Source: Thamnaconus septentrionalis (lineage: Eukaryota; Chordata; Actinopteri; Tetraodontiformes; Monacanthidae). Taken from it: a stretch of DNA of 64,000 nt. Under the pieces are notes generated by a model. It saw nothing but the letters and a program-made list of their open reading frames with translations. It ran no database searches and had not been told where the DNA came from. Location of the stretch: the NCBI GenBank assembly GCA_009823395.1, contig CM020501.1:16782861-16846860 (forward strand). Direction: 5' to 3'. A program made the translations under genes and the position numbers. Shown in pieces: positions 12,851 through 26,775 of the stretch; positions within the stretch are counted from its first letter, which is position 1, and every line of letters begins with the position of its first letter.

Positions 12851-14229
12851 TTCTGACGCGACAGGCCGGTGGCTGCTGCAGCCTGAGGACTGCAAGAGCA
12901 GTGAATGTGGCTTTTTTCAGAAATTGTGGGGCTATGGAGAGCTCATTTAGAATTTAAGTGCATAATGCTGTGTTGTAAACTGTAAATGTCATGTGAATGA
13001 GCTGGACATGCTAACGTTAGCGAAAGCTACGCTGGATATAACCCGAAATCCTGAGGGTTCCCTGTGGCTGGAACCTGCGTGGTGTTTCCAAAGGGGGACC
13101 ACTATCCGTGATGGACCTGGCTGTAAAACTGTCTGTATGTCAGACTTTTCTTTAGCTATATTTATCTAAAGTCAGTTGACATAAAACAGCTAAAACCACT
13201 TACGGAGGCAGGGCACTCATGGTGGTCCCCTTGCAAACACAAACACAAACACATGGTAACAGATCTAGTATCCAGCATAGCTTTGGCAACGTTAGCATTC
13301 AGGCTATTTGCACATATTTTTGTTTTAGTTGCCGTGCAGATAAAAGTTTCGCCCTTCTAACATGCAACAGCGTTTAAGTGAAATCTGTGAAAATGTATGT
13401 GTGTTTTCCCTTTTCTTTATTTTCACTTGGATCGCTCGCAACTCAACAAAGTCAATTTGAGGAGGATTTAGTCTCGGAATGAGAAACGTCAACAGTGGTT
13501 GGTGGATGGAGGGCGGCGCAGCGACTGAGCTGGAGGTTTTGTTGTTTGTTGTGATGCTGTTGTTGGGGTAGAAATGTTATCCTTCCCTGAGGTGTCTTAG
13601 GCCCCTTCCTCAAAACCTTCCCAACAGAGTACAATTAAAGCAGCGCATTTAGCACAGCAGCATCATTTTGGCTGCTGAGCTACTAATGATGCAACAAGCT
13701 GGCTCTGATGTCAGATGCCGGGAAAAAAATACCAGTTTCACAGCGGTGCTGCACCCGTTAGCTTGGAGCCTGTACGCTTTGGTGGGTGGTGCCGCTTCCT
13801 GCTCAACATAAGGGTCACTCGGAATGTTCATGTGCACCGTATATACTCCAGTTTTTGCAGTAAATAGGTATGTATGCCCACAGAATGCGCACACAGCCAA
13901 ACTAATACAGGAATATTGCAGGTTATCTTTGGAAAATGCCTGATTAGCCATCAACACAACCGTGACCTCTGTCAGATCAGGAATAACGATATATCTGGAA
14001 TGTCAGTGTCTCTTTAAACACCCTGAATGGACAAAACTCCAACAGTTAACTGGATTTTGCTTGTCCAACTTCAATTTTCTAGGTCACGATTGGTTCAATC
14101 CCTCATTGTCAAGTTTTAGAAAACTGGGTCAGTATTTCCGGTGCCGTTCTGCTGAACTTTTTCAAAAACGTTTAAAACGACATTGAAACTTTTTTTTTGT
14201 ACTCATAGCAAAGAGTCACAGTTTCCAAA

Positions 14230-14230
14230 A

Positions 14231-14269
<39 letters not shown>
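14230..14269. repeat. Compound (AT)n(AG)n repeat
   Basis: AT dinucleotides switch cleanly to AG dinucleotides near 14250. Confidence 0.93.
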
Positions 14270-15318
14270 AAAAATAGACTTGATGATGCATCATCAGCGC
14301 TCATCATTCTATCACTCATTTGCAGCCAGCAGTGTTACCTGAAGTGCCTGCGCAGAACAGAACGGTGCATGTAAATGCTCAATCTGTCGACTTTCTTATC
14401 TGGTCCTCAGGGGAGGAGGGAGGGGAAAAAACTTTGTACGAGTACTTTAAAAAGACGCTTCGACTCGGCTGCAGTGGAATGGGAGGCTAAAAGTGTTGAA
14501 AATTAGATTTTTCTACCCAAAGACGTGAACGGAGGAGAAGTCCGGACAGCGGCAGGACATCCCGGCGCTGCAGCTGCAACTTCGGCTGAGTTGAACTTTC
14601 AGTGTCCAAACGCGACTGAGCAGGTTCGACCACGCTGGGCTGTGAACCGGCTTAACGTGGGATGAATAATAATAATGCAGTGTGTGCATGTATGTATGTT
14701 GTGTCTGAAAACGAAGACGCTGCGTCGCTACATACCGACCGACTGCTCGTCTCCGTCTGGGGCCGAGCGCTAGCCTTGTTCTCAGTCCGTGCGCCGTCTC
14801 CCTCCCCTCCTGTCCGTGAGTCTTGCCATCCCAAGGGGGGAGAAAAGTGGGGGCCGCTTAATGCTAAGTGCCAATTACTAGCGCTGCGAGGTTAGCTGGC
14901 CAGGCTAGCCGCACACTCTGTCTGTCCACACAGCGCAAGACGAGCCTGCGGCCCCATCGCTCCGCCGGCCCCTTCCTCCTGCGCTCAGCCTCCCCCCCCC
15001 CCCCCTCCCCGTCCCCCCTCTCCTCACTCCGTATTTATTCATTTATTTATTTATTTATTTCGCTCTCGGCCGACGTCCCTGTTTCTCCTCCTCCGCTTGA
15101 TGTCTCTCTTTCATCCTGCGCGCAAGTGGTGAGAGGAGGAGGCTGTTCATTTGAATGCGCCGTAGCCGTTGTTACCAAGCACCGTGACCTGCACGTGTGC
15201 ACATGTAGGTGTCTGCCGCCGTCTTTGTGCGCGCCCCGCGTGTGTACGTTTTTGTGCGTGCGCATTCAATGAGATTTGACATACCAAGCAGAATAAGAAC
15301 TTTCTATTCCCTTATTCC

Positions 15319-15321
<3 letters not shown>

Positions 15322-15360
<39 letters not shown>
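15322..15360. repeat. (TG)n microsatellite followed by CG-alternating tail
   Basis: TG repeat running into GCACGCGCGCGCACGTGCATG, a long alternating purine-pyrimidine tract with Z-DNA potential. Confidence 0.95.
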
Positions 15361-15362
<2 letters not shown>

Positions 15363-16174
15363 ACGCGCGCGCACGTGCATGTGAGATCAAGCGATGCAGG
15401 CCATATGCTCCCCCTCAGTGATCAAATCAAATAGGCCCCCTCGTCTTCCCAGCGCATCGCATTCAGAGGCGACAGCGGTTGATTGGCAGCTGCCGTGGGC
15501 GCCACATGCACACGCCCGCATGAAGAAGAAGAAAAAAAACCGCACGTCTCAGATTTATCTGTCACAGGGAGGCAAAACAGCGCGGCTGCGAGTCAGATCC
15601 CGGCTCGCCGTGCATTGTGCATCCAGGCGTGCGTGCGCGAGTGAAGAGGAAGAGGAGCCCGACACCGCCAGGATGGCGTGACGTGGGTGCGAGGATTCGG
15701 GTCGCCTCCTGACGAGCAGCGGCCTTCCCTTCCTGGTTCATGACCAGACAGGATGTGACCTTGTTGGGGATCAAAATCAGGAGCAAAGCCTACAACCCCC
15801 GTACGAGCCAGTTTGAGGTGATTCTAAAAACAGCTGCTTATTAACAGGTCCAGGCGGCAGCAGGATCGTGACCGCCTGGTGAGGTTCAAAGAGGTTCGAT
15901 TGTTTTATCAGTCGGTCGACGGATCAATTGATTGATCGATCAAATGGCAGGAGCGGTGGCGGCGCAGTCAGGGCTCGGCTGCTGCCTGACATTCCAGTAA
16001 GAAGAGGGAAATAATAAATAAATAAATTGACTCATGAGAGCGGATGGTTCTGCTTTAATTTAATTGGCCTTAAAGGAACAAGGTCGAAGCAGGAACTGCT
16101 ACTTTGTATGAAAATATACTTTGGTTCAGATTTCCTCAATTCTGTAATTATTTTACATCCAAAAGGTCTGCAAA

Positions 16175-16178
<4 letters not shown>

Positions 16179-16231
<53 letters not shown>
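16179..16231. repeat. (GT)n microsatellite, 53 bp
   Basis: Uninterrupted GT dinucleotides. Confidence 0.97.
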
Positions 16232-16233
<2 letters not shown>

Positions 16234-17078
16234 TCACATCACTGTGATGTTAACGCAATGTGCGGCCACCAGTTTGTTTGTGTGTTTGATTTTCCACTGG
16301 GCTTCTCTGCCACTTTGTGTAACGCCTGTCTGGTCATCACACCACGGTAACACAATCTGAGCCATTATTGTGAGACTTGCCAAAGTTTCCCAGCCAAGAA
16401 AACCACCCAGACCCACTGCCGCCAAAGACTCAATCAAAAACTTCACCAGAAAACCTTCTGCTTTTCAGCTGCTGATCGTTTGTCTCATTTGCAGAGCGTG
16501 TGCTTTCACTTAAAACTCCAGATTTGCATCGATTTCTTTTCTGTTTTCCACATTTGCGTTTGAAAGTTCTCCGACGCTGGCGCCGCGGCGGTGCGCTCCA
16601 TGTTCAAACGGTCTCGGACGCGCGCCGCTGTAAAGCGGGCTTCTGAAACTCGGCCCTTTCATCTGGAGCTGTGGCACAACTACAAATGATAAAAGGTGAG
16701 GCCGCGGAATTTGGTGCGCGGCGTGAGGGCTCGGCTGCAAGCACGCATTTACAACGACAACAAAAGTAAAGTACACACACGCGCTCACACAAGCACACTC
16801 ACACATATACGTTGACGTCACGCTCGGTTCGATCCCCGCGGATCCTTTATCAGGGAACAAAAGAAGCCTTCTCGTCTGACTCCAATTTTTGCGGCTTTCA
16901 AACAGCAAAAAAAAAAAAAAAAATGCGAGAAGCATTTAGATGCACATGGAAGTTGACTCACTGTGCCGCTGCCCCACGTTCTCCCTCTCCCACACTGTGT
17001 AGAACAATAACTCAGAGTCGGCCGACCTGACGAGGCATTGATCTTGCAACCAGGGGCTTTGAAGAAAGAACGCATCGG

Positions 17079-17080
<2 letters not shown>

Positions 17081-17157
<77 letters not shown>
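17081..17157. repeat. (TG)n microsatellite, 77 bp
   Basis: Uninterrupted TG dinucleotides followed by a short purine stretch (AGAGAGAAAGAGAG). Confidence 0.97.
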
Positions 17158-17159
<2 letters not shown>

Positions 17160-18000
17160 AAGAGAGAGAAAGAGAGAAGGTGAAGCAATAAAGAAATTCT
17201 CTTTTGCAGCAGGAACAGAAAAACAGAATGCGGGCGGTTTGAAAGGACGGAAGCAACTGAAGCGGAAGTTCCAGAAAGGCCGCGACGGCAGCACAGCTGC
17301 GTTTGATCATGAGCTTCCAAAAACAACGGCCGCATGGGGACGTTTCCTGCTTTTTGACTTTGTCACGTTGTTTTAACACAGTTTTAAACGGCAAAGTCTG
17401 AGGTCGGATTCGAACTCCAGGCTCCAACGTCCCACCGAGCCGGGTCGATGTGAGTCACTCATCAGTGACAACTGGCCTTTCTAAGTCTCAGAGTCACTCA
17501 GCCAGCATGATGAAAATACATATGCGCACACAAGCTCCACCCACTTCAGGGGAAATGATCCATTTGATTGCAGGGAAAACAAAAGAGTGAAAGATGGATC
17601 ATCCTTAAACTATTATTACCACCAGTGTTTACTGCAACTTTGCATCCACTCAAAGCAAACTAGAGACAGGCACTTTAATTAGGCTCTTTGAAAAATTGGC
17701 TAAATGGTAGTTCTGCAATAAGAGTCGCTGCCATGTCATTGGCTGTTTAGCTGGTGAGCGCAGTAGCATTCGTTTAGGAGCAGTTGTTCAGGGGACAGAT
17801 TTGAGGCGTCAACGCCAGCGAACTACAGCCAGAGTTGGACGGACAAAGTTGGCTGATTTTTCACGTTACATGAAGTCGGATGTTGTGTAGCAACATTCGC
17901 TGCACTTTGTGACGGGCCTGACTGGAGTAGGAAACAGTGCAAGAATTCACATTTCAGTGTGGAGGAGAGAGAAGAGAGTGATTTGTAACATTGGGGAATC

Positions 18001-18034
18001 ATCGTCACCATCACCATCATCATCATCATCATCG
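18001..18034. repeat. (ATC)n trinucleotide repeat
   Basis: ATC/CAT triplets with CGTC edges; about ten units. Confidence 0.9.
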
Positions 18035-21000
18035 TCTGTTTTACGTGTTTGTGTTACAATTCCAATCCTTGCCACTGGAAGTCTTTAGTCTGATGTCAAA
18101 AAGAGAAACTCTGGCGTTCCTGATCACGACCACAATCATAATCGGAAGGCAGTCAAGGCGTGTCCGTATTTTTATATATATTTCATTGTGTTACATATTT
18201 TACAGTAACCGCCACCTGAGTGCGATTTGTAGCTGTTTAGTGGCTGATCTGATCGACTAAGCGCAGGTTTCAAGTGTAAGTGAACTTGTAACTTATCAAT
18301 GTTTTGCATTCTTAAATAAATAAATAAAAATATTGATTTTATACTTGAAAAGATGCGTGAGTGCAAACTCTTTGTGGATCTGGCGCTGTTTCAAATGAGT
18401 CATATTTGCATAGAAGGGGGTGTATTTTTCCTGTATTGACTAATTTAAATATATTCAAATGAGTCTGGTGCAGCCCTGCCACTACCTGCACCTCAGCGCA
18501 TTTTCTGCCGCTTTTCACGTTCACGTCCGCTCTGCCGCAAAAGCCGGACAATCGGATCTGGCCCATAGTGTTGAAATCCACTTTTTTCTGAGAGCTTTTT
18601 ACACTTCTCACCTTTGAGAAAAGCAACCTTCAGAATGTTTTTCGTTTTCTTGGTTAGAGCCATTGCAACCGGTTTAGTCTTTCTCAGCCCGACAACTGCA
18701 ACATCACCACAAAGTGGACGGGTAGCACATGACAAGCACAGTCTTTCCCCTCTAGTGGGCGGCGAGGTAATCACGCGGTGGGCGAGCGTCCTCGGTGTCA
18801 GGCGTCAGTCCCGCCCCTTCACTTTAGGAGACGCACTGATGGCTGGAATCCCCGCCCACTCTCAGACTGGTGGTGGCGGTGGCGGGGGAGGGTGCATCTG
18901 CAGTATCTCCCAGCACGCCACCATCAGCGAGGGGCCGCCGCTCAGCACCTGTGGTCATCTCCCGCTTTTATCGGTAGGAGGACGAGGGGTAAAAAAGAAA
19001 TAAAAAATTCCACGGCACAGTTTGCTGAAAACCAGCGTGTCCACAGCTTCTGACCGGGTGATCCAAACACTGTGACAACCTCCGATGGAGCCTGGCAGCG
19101 ATCTGTAACAGAGCCGAACCTTCTTTTTCTTCCTCTGACTTTCATATCCTTTCCCTTTCGTCCTTCGGCTTCCTTGTGATTTAGCTTATTTACTTATTTA
19201 GAAGTTGTCAGGGTATATATATATTTTACACTTGACTGAGCTCTTCCCCCGTCTTTCACTATTATCTTACTTTTTGGCTTAATTAGGTTTCTGTTTTTCC
19301 AGTTTAATTTAGTTTTATCAATATTTGTTTTGTTTTTCTTAGTCCCCCAAATAGCCAATTAAATTAAATTTCTTTTGTGCCCCCATATGATGGGGAAAAG
19401 TGACATTCGCAAGTCACTTTTACGCACAAATTCCATTCAAAGACAGGTGCTTTTTGTTGGAAAAGAGAGACTGTTTGAGATCCTCCTGCGCTTGGGATGA
19501 TTTATGGCATCCGGACGACGAGGACCCACACCAGACCCGGTGTGTGCCTGCAGGACACGACGACGGCCGCTTTAGTGGGGAAATGTGGCCATTTGTTGGA
19601 GCAACACAGACACCACCTTTAGATGCAGTTGGACAACAAATTGCATGACCCAGTTGCACTTCTGTGCAGTTCGAGGAAACAGAACCTCACAAAACTCAAT
19701 TACGCCACCGCCCTGTTAGATGGTTTCGCAGTTGTGTGTGTGTGTGTGTGTGTGTGTCACCGTCGTCCTCACAAGGCCATGTAAGAAAATTGCAATAAAT
19801 CAACATATATAAATGATAAAATTAGAATCCACTGAAACGTTTGGCCACTGAAAGAAGCTGCATTCCTGGCTGCTGACGACAGTTAACAAGAGCTGCCAGT
19901 GCTTTTGCGATAGCTTTTTTTCAAGATGGTGTTAGCTTGTGTCAGCTGCCAAACTCCTTGGAAAAAAAAAATAGCATTTCTTCAGCGTGGCTGGAGACGA
20001 CGGTTTTACGACTGCGGCGGCAAAAGAAGGGAAGACGCACAGACAGCATGAGACCAACAGTAGCTAATAGCGCTAGCTAGCTAGCCAGCCCTAACTAAAC
20101 TAACTAAACCTAACTAAGTGCTACACTCACATGGACTGGCTAGTTTAACTGCATACTGATACCTCTCCCCAGTTACTGAAGCTCTACCAGTACAACCAAT
20201 TAGCATTTTGCCACACTGTCCAGTTCGCTGCAAAGGGGAGAAGAAATATGCTTCCCTTCGGAGATGTGTCGTGATCTGAGTAACAACTTTGTTTCATCTG
20301 CATTTTTTGTGGCCAGATGGACAAAGCTCCATGTCAGTCCCCACATAAATACCAAAAACAAGAAGCAGCAAATTAAAAGGAACTCTGACTATTTTAATAA
20401 GGTGGCAAACAAGTTAGCCTTTCTTCTATGCTGATTGATTGACCCACAAAGCGCCCAGGGAACATGTAGACAGAGGAGTTTTTAACCATCAGCGCTCTGC
20501 TAACTATCAACAGCACTGAGCAAACCCTCCTTTCTTTTCCACCTCCAATCCATGGAGACAGAGAGGCAGGGGAGAGAGCACAGAGCGACTTTTGACTTTG
20601 ACAATCCCATTACTGGATCATTGTCAAAGTATGACAGAGCGAAAGCAAATATACACAGTCTGGCCCGAGTCGGGGGTTTGGTTAGCGAGACACTCGGGGA
20701 GGGCAGACAGAGGGGGGTTGGCGGGGAGGGCGGCGCAGGGAAGAGAGGGGAGGGGCTTGAAGGCCGGCGGAGGCTTCCCCTGTCGCCTTCTGTAGACTCG
20801 CGACGAGCAAAAATCCTGCTATCTGTGTCATGCATCCAGTAGTGTTGCTGCCACTGCATCAGAGATCATCAGAAACCACACGCAGGGAATTGTAACGCGC
20901 GCACACACAGGCAGAATGTTCGTGCCCTCACACTCGCACGCACACACACACACATCGACAGGACCCACTTAATATCTCCGACCCCTCTGAGCTCCATCTG

Positions 21001-21695
21001 TCACTGTCTGTTTTTCTGCTCCTCCCTCTCAAGAACACATAAAACACTCTTGTCACTGCGGCAGGTGTAAACAAACAGGGAAAGACACGGCTGCATGTTG
21101 ATGCATGTGGCAGGAACATTCCCATGAACAGAAAAAAAACTCACTTGGTACAAAGTTCAGCCCCGAATCAAATACGACTGTTGGTACACTTTCCGTGCGC
21201 CCCCAGTGGCAAAGTGCAGTTTCACACTTTGCCAGAAGTGACGGCCGCCGCCTCCTCTTCACCTTCTCCTTATTCTTCTTCATCGTTTTGTTTGTCAGCA
21301 GCAAATTGTGGTAAAGACAACTTTTCCTGACGCATAAACAAAACGCGCACAACTTCAACACATTGGCACTTTAGCTAGCTAACAAGAGCTAATTCTTGCT
21401 GTTGTAATCATCATTCCAACATTTATTTTTTGTTAATTTTTTTCCAATATATTTCCACACCTTGACTTACTTCTTTGCAACACCCATCCAAACTTAGGTT
21501 GTTTCTAATCTATGTATTATTTATTTTTGCCTTCATTTGCTCTTTGTAGCCATTTTATTTTCCTTTCTTTCATTCTTGTCCATTTCTTCGTGTCTCCTTC
21601 TGTTTTGCTGCCCACAAATCGGCCACGTTCAAACGCGACACAGCCTCACTGAGCGCAAAGAGCGGTGAGTCACTGAACCGACCGGCGGTATGCGG

Positions 21696-22090
21696 CGATG
21701 ACGGCCCAATCCCTCCTATTTTTCCACTTTTCCCGCCGCTCCTTCCCATCCTCCCTGCGCCTCACCGCTGCAATTTCTCGTCACGCCAGCCCTCATTTGC
21801 GCCTCATTTTTCCCTCGTCTTTATTCCCTTGTGCAAAGGTCTTTCTCCAAACCCCATCTCCTCCATGGAGCCTCCCTCTCCCGCCATGCTTTTCTCTTCC
21901 TCTTCTTCCGCGCTCCTTTCTTTAATCTCCAGCGTTTATATTTTACTCCCCCCTTCCCCTCGCCTTACTCCCATTTCCGTCTTTTCAAATCCTACCCTCT
22001 CTTTTCTTCTCTTCCTGCCTTCCTTTTCTTCTTGTATTCATTCCTTAAATCCCACTCGTTCTTTTCTCTCTTCCTCCTTTTTTGCAACAG
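21696..22090 (+). other. Long polypyrimidine-biased tract
   Basis: Nearly 400 bp in which the plus strand is mostly C and T without being a simple repeat, ending in TTTTTTGCAACAG. It resembles the end of an intron, but no convincing exon follows. Confidence 0.6.
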
Positions 22091-22153
22091 CAGATCGGCG
22101 AGGTTTTTACCTTCAGCACCACGGACAGCTCAGAGGGGGAAAACACAGAGCTG

Positions 22154-22172
22154 CAGTGCCACCTGTTGGCCG
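22154..22172 (-). promoter_or_regulatory. Strong CTCF-like motif
   Basis: The minus strand reads CGGCCAACAGGTGGCACTG, matching 18 of 19 positions of the CTCF pattern YGRCCASYAGRKGGCRSYV; only the A at S differs. This is a motif match alone, with no binding data. Confidence 0.45.
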
Positions 22173-22197
22173 CGCCGACTGTGCACCCGCACGCACA

Positions 22198-22247
22198 CAG
22201 AGAGAGGGAGAGAGAGAGAGAGAGAGAGAGATGGGGAGAGAGAGAGG
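22198..22247. repeat. (GA)n purine tract
   Basis: GA dinucleotides with GGGA interruptions. Another (GA)n of 26 bp is at 55376-55401 in the probable c4orf33 3' UTR, and a (CT)n of 27 bp is at 51394-51420. Confidence 0.88.
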
Positions 22248-22942
22248 AAGAGGCAGGACTGCATGTGGATGAAAATGATTGTTGAACTCATAACACAAGG
22301 CAGATAACTTCCACATGCTCCTACATATGTGATTAAGAGCGGGTTGCGGGCGCAGCAGGCCGACCATACGTCTGCGCGCGCTTGAGTCGAGCGAAGGCAA
22401 AGCAGAGCGGAGAGATTCTGCAGCGGGGAGGCGATGGGGGGAGGGAGATCTATGAGAGAGGTTAAGCTGGCGGGCCTCGGGGTAATGGCAACCATATATT
22501 ACCCCCGCGGTTTCATTCCGCTACACGTCGGACCCGCATAGACGCTCGGCGAGGCTGCGAGGTGTTGGAGCCAGAATTGGGATCTCAAGTCTCATTCAGT
22601 TCACGGCAGCCAAAGGGAGGAAACAATAGCATCTGTTCTCCTTGGAGGCTTGGGGGGGGGGGATAATCACTGGAACAGTCTCGGAGCGGAGGTTCAGCGC
22701 TGGGCCCGCACTGTACTTATGTGTGGTTGCCCCTGACGCACCTGTAAAATGAGAGATGGAGACTTGTGCGTTGGCATTTTCCAGGCAAATGTCATCGTGG
22801 GGAGACGAATGACACTTAAAAGTGTCGCAGGGGCGTTTGAGTGTTCGCAGTCAGGGGCGAAAAAGAGAGAAAGAATGAAAAACTCCAGAGGAAAGTTCAG
22901 GAAAAGCCACGCAGGAAATTAGCGCACACTTTCATCTTTGTT

Positions 22943-22943
<1 letters not shown>

Positions 22944-22982
<39 letters not shown>
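22944..22982. repeat. (CA)n microsatellite
   Basis: Uninterrupted CA dinucleotides, 280 bp upstream of the giant CT tract. Confidence 0.95.
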
Positions 22983-22985
<3 letters not shown>

Positions 22986-23265
22986 TGTGCTGATCCACTG
23001 TGAGGATTAGAAGTGATCCATGGCCGGGCTCGATCGGCTGCTTCGGTGTCTCGCTGTCCCGTCCTCCCGCGATGCCAAGTCGTGAGAGCGCAGTCAGTGC
23101 TCGAGTGAAATGCGTTGTGTTGCATCTCTCCTTTTCTGCGGAGGGTCGGCGAGGAGACGAGGAAGAAGACGGAGCAGACGTGAGGGGGGTCGGGGATGGT
23201 TGGTAGACACGGGGGAGAAGAAATCAAAGCCGTGCAGCAGAGAGGAAGGAGAAGAATAGACGTTG

Positions 23266-23753
<488 letters not shown>

Positions 23754-23871
23754 CTCATGTCTCCAGCAGATCCCTCGGCCGCCCACGCGCGCTCATACGA
23801 TGATCACAGGAAGGTGATCGCAGGAGCCGCTCCGAGTCGGGAGACTGTGAACCCACGGAATTGCACAAAAA

Positions 23872-23902
<31 letters not shown>

Positions 23903-24253
23903 GAAAAAAAGCACAAGAGAGATGGTGAGCTTGTTGGGTAACCGTTCACCACTCTGTAAGAAAAAAAAAACTAAACCAAAAAACTTTAAATGAACAAGAA
24001 AACAAGACATGAAAAACCAAAAATACGGAACAAAACAGTCACTTGCAAATTGCTTGTAACTCCTCAAAGCAACAATTTGTTTCCCCCCCCAAACCCCTGA
24101 GAAGCTTTAATGATTTCAGGAGCTGAGCTAGCAGCCTCCCAATTACTGCAAGAGCCCAATTAATAGGAGTTGAACTAAACGAGAAAAAAAGTCTAGTAGG
24201 AAGTAGAATCCTGAATTAAATAAATGTACATATACATATACTTTACATATATA

Positions 24254-24470
24254 CACTCACAAGCAACTGTATTAGGTACACTTGAACTAGAACTGCTGCT
24301 TGTAGTACCTAATAAAGTGGCCTTCAGAGATCCAATTCTGCAGAGCTTGGTAACCAATGGTTTTTCTTTGTTGAGTTACTGTCAACCTGCCTGACCTCTG
24401 ACCTTCTACACCAAACAAAACACTCACCAGCAGCCCATCTGGCACCAACTGGCACCTGCATTCACAAGCT
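24254..24470. mobile_element. Tc1/mariner-like remnant
   Basis: CACTCAC then TATTAGGTACACTT (24254-24283) and GTACCTAATAAAGTGGCC (24305-24322) match the two ends of a common fish Tc1-type inverted repeat. Beyond the second end, CAGCCCATCTGGCACCAAC (from about 24430) matches an internal transposase stretch in reverse. The ends are only about 70 bp apart, so this is a heavily deleted or rearranged copy with no reading frame left. Confidence 0.55.
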
Positions 24471-24688
24471 ATCAAAAATTGTATCTATTAAAATAGCCGA
24501 CAAGCGTAAGTCATTGAAAACATTTTCCGTTTGACTACTGTGGAGTCTTCAAAGTACGCTATGAAATAAGCTACATATTCATAAGGAACGATGTGTGTGT
24601 GTGTGTGTTTAAAGTGGCTGCTATGAATATACAGAGCTATATTACCTTCATCTTGGAATATGAACACTCAACTGAGAGCAGCTAAAGT

Positions 24689-24689
<1 letters not shown>

Positions 24690-24722
<33 letters not shown>
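24690..24722. repeat. (CA)n microsatellite
   Basis: Uninterrupted CA, then GTGCACGCGCACATACACACACA. Confidence 0.93.
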
Positions 24723-24726
<4 letters not shown>

Positions 24727-26726
24727 ACGCGCACATACACACACATCCAAATATGCATACATGAAAAATGAATGCCAGGAAGCGGCACACTTTATCACTG
24801 GAAACGTGCAGTAAAAAGCAGGACAGACACTCTGATCCGCTCTCGGCTGCACGAATCAGCAAGAACAAAAGTGGAGGAGGAGGAGGGGAGGCGAGAAAAA
24901 AGTTTTCTTACCTTGAAGCCTAAGAATTTTAAAAATCTGTCTCTCTCCTTTTTCTCTCTCACAGTGCAAGCGCTTTGAAGCATTAAATTGTACTCTCAAG
25001 GCAGAGCGTATAACAATGGGCTCAACGGCTCCTTATCCCAGCATTCGTTCCAGTCGCGGGGGGGCATATTCTAAACAAATGTGGCTCCATTATATTCACA
25101 ATAAGCATGTGTGATTCCCTTTAGCTGATTAATAATAAACTGAGGTTTCATCCTCTGCCTATAGCATCGTTGTTGGTTTTTGTTTTTTTGTTGTTGTTTT
25201 TTTTGGTCTTTCTCGGTCACTTTGACTGTGATTGCTCATCACAGGGTCAAAAGCATGAGTCAGATGTTTACGCTTCCAGAGCTCCACCGGAGTTCTGGTT
25301 AGCCCTCCCTCCCACCCCCCCAACTATTAATTTTTATTTCATTTTATCTGCGCTGGAAAGCATGTTTAAACTTTGGCAGATGCTGTAGAAAATGAAGATG
25401 TCATCATCAAATTATTCCTCTGAACTTCAGCAAATTGATTGAAAAGCAGCTCTTGGAAATTCCAAAGGTTGAAAATCCACTTTGAGGTTCCGAACCTAAA
25501 GATTCTGGCTGTGCCATCTCTTTGGCATTTACGTTTACATGCCACATTAAAATAAGACAGGGAGAGAGAGAGAGGGTCTGCTTTAAGTTCTGAGCGAGCG
25601 AGAGTGACTGGTGGGGAAAAAAGAAAAGAAAACCTGTAAATGTCAGCCGTGCTAAGGATTGTCAGATGTGCAGACCTACATCTTCAAGAAATGGAAAGAA
25701 CTCCAGCAACTCTAGCAACAAATGACAGAAGCAGCAGCAGCTCCCTTATTTTTGGCTCATCTAGGTGTTAGTTGACTTCAGCACTCAGTTGCTTCGTGCG
25801 GTACTTTTACTTCTTGATTGTTGCAGTGCAACATAAAATAATTAATCACAGTCATTTCGACTGCTACAAACTCTTGGTTTTAATTTAAATGAATGCAACC
25901 TTTACTTCGCAGGTGCATCAATTGAGAAACAGATTGTCACTTGAGTCACTCTTCTGTTGTGACCGATACTGGGATTTAACCCTTGGCCGTAAACATTTTA
26001 AACCCAAGTCCTTCACTGTAACTGCAGGGTTTTTTTTAGTGACAGATGGAACAGTTCCAGAACCCGTCAGATTTTAGAGGTCCATCTGAGAAAAAGCCAG
26101 TGGGAAAAGCTTGGGAGAGGAGCGGCCTCGCCGAAGAAAAGCCCGGCTGTTCAACTCAGCGATGTAGCTCCTAAATTGTCGCACATGAAAATGTCGCCTG
26201 GCTCAAAAGTCCTCGTCTTGCCATTACGTTCAAGCTGATGGATGCTTTTTCTTCTTCTTTAGTTTCAAAGCTAAAACATGCTAAGATCTGCGGAAAGCGT
26301 TTCAGGTAGGAGCGTTGCAGCACCTCAAGGCGTGTTCACAACTTGGCTGAGGGAAAGAGTTGTCTTTGTTTTTAATTGGAAAAAATAATGGTTTGATTGC
26401 CTTTGATGTGCTAAACTTGCTCAGTAGCTTGAACCTTTAGATTTGAGCTCATGGAAAACCGGCAACAAGATCTAGTTCAATTTAAAATCATCAGGTGTCA
26501 GACTTTCACACTTTGTTGTTGTCGAGGTCGACCATCTCGCGTTGGTCACACCTTCGGGAGCTGCGTCGGCGAATCAGCTGGAAAGACATTAAAAAAACAT
26601 CTGGGAGGAATAGAAATGCCATCCGACCACCTTTTTAAACTACAGTTTGCATACAGCTGCGCACAGCCAGACCAACAAGCTCTGAGGTCTGTCACAGAGT
26701 CCCGGCCAAAGCGGGGGTTTCTCACC

Positions 26727-26727
<1 letters not shown>

Positions 26728-26774
<47 letters not shown>
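26728..26774. repeat. (CA)n microsatellite
   Basis: Uninterrupted CA; followed by a 21-base segment repeated next to another CA tract at 29.68 kb. Confidence 0.95.

Positions 26775-26775
<1 letters not shown>

Larger units (their letters stand above)
12851..21695. other. Gene desert, block 2
   Basis: Unique sequence with dense TG/CA microsatellites between 14.2 and 17.2 kb and an ATTT array at 15031-15060. CpG-rich stretches occur near 14.5-15.7 kb and 18.7-19.0 kb, without first-exon signals that I can defend. The CA-driven frames of 100-163 codons at 16.5-17.4 kb are artefacts. Confidence 0.55.

Noticed and set aside
11270..13025. Repeated GCTAACGTTAGC-type palindromes (11.27, 13.01 kb and similar)
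   Set aside because: Short, common in fish genomes, with no shared flanks.
15911..15945. TTGAT-GATCAA inverted repeat
   Set aside because: Very short AT-rich palindrome in unique sequence; expected by chance.
16510..17427. Overlapping frames of 100-163 codons on both strands
   Set aside because: Driven by the TG/CA array (Val-Cys or Thr-His runs); the flanks match no family.
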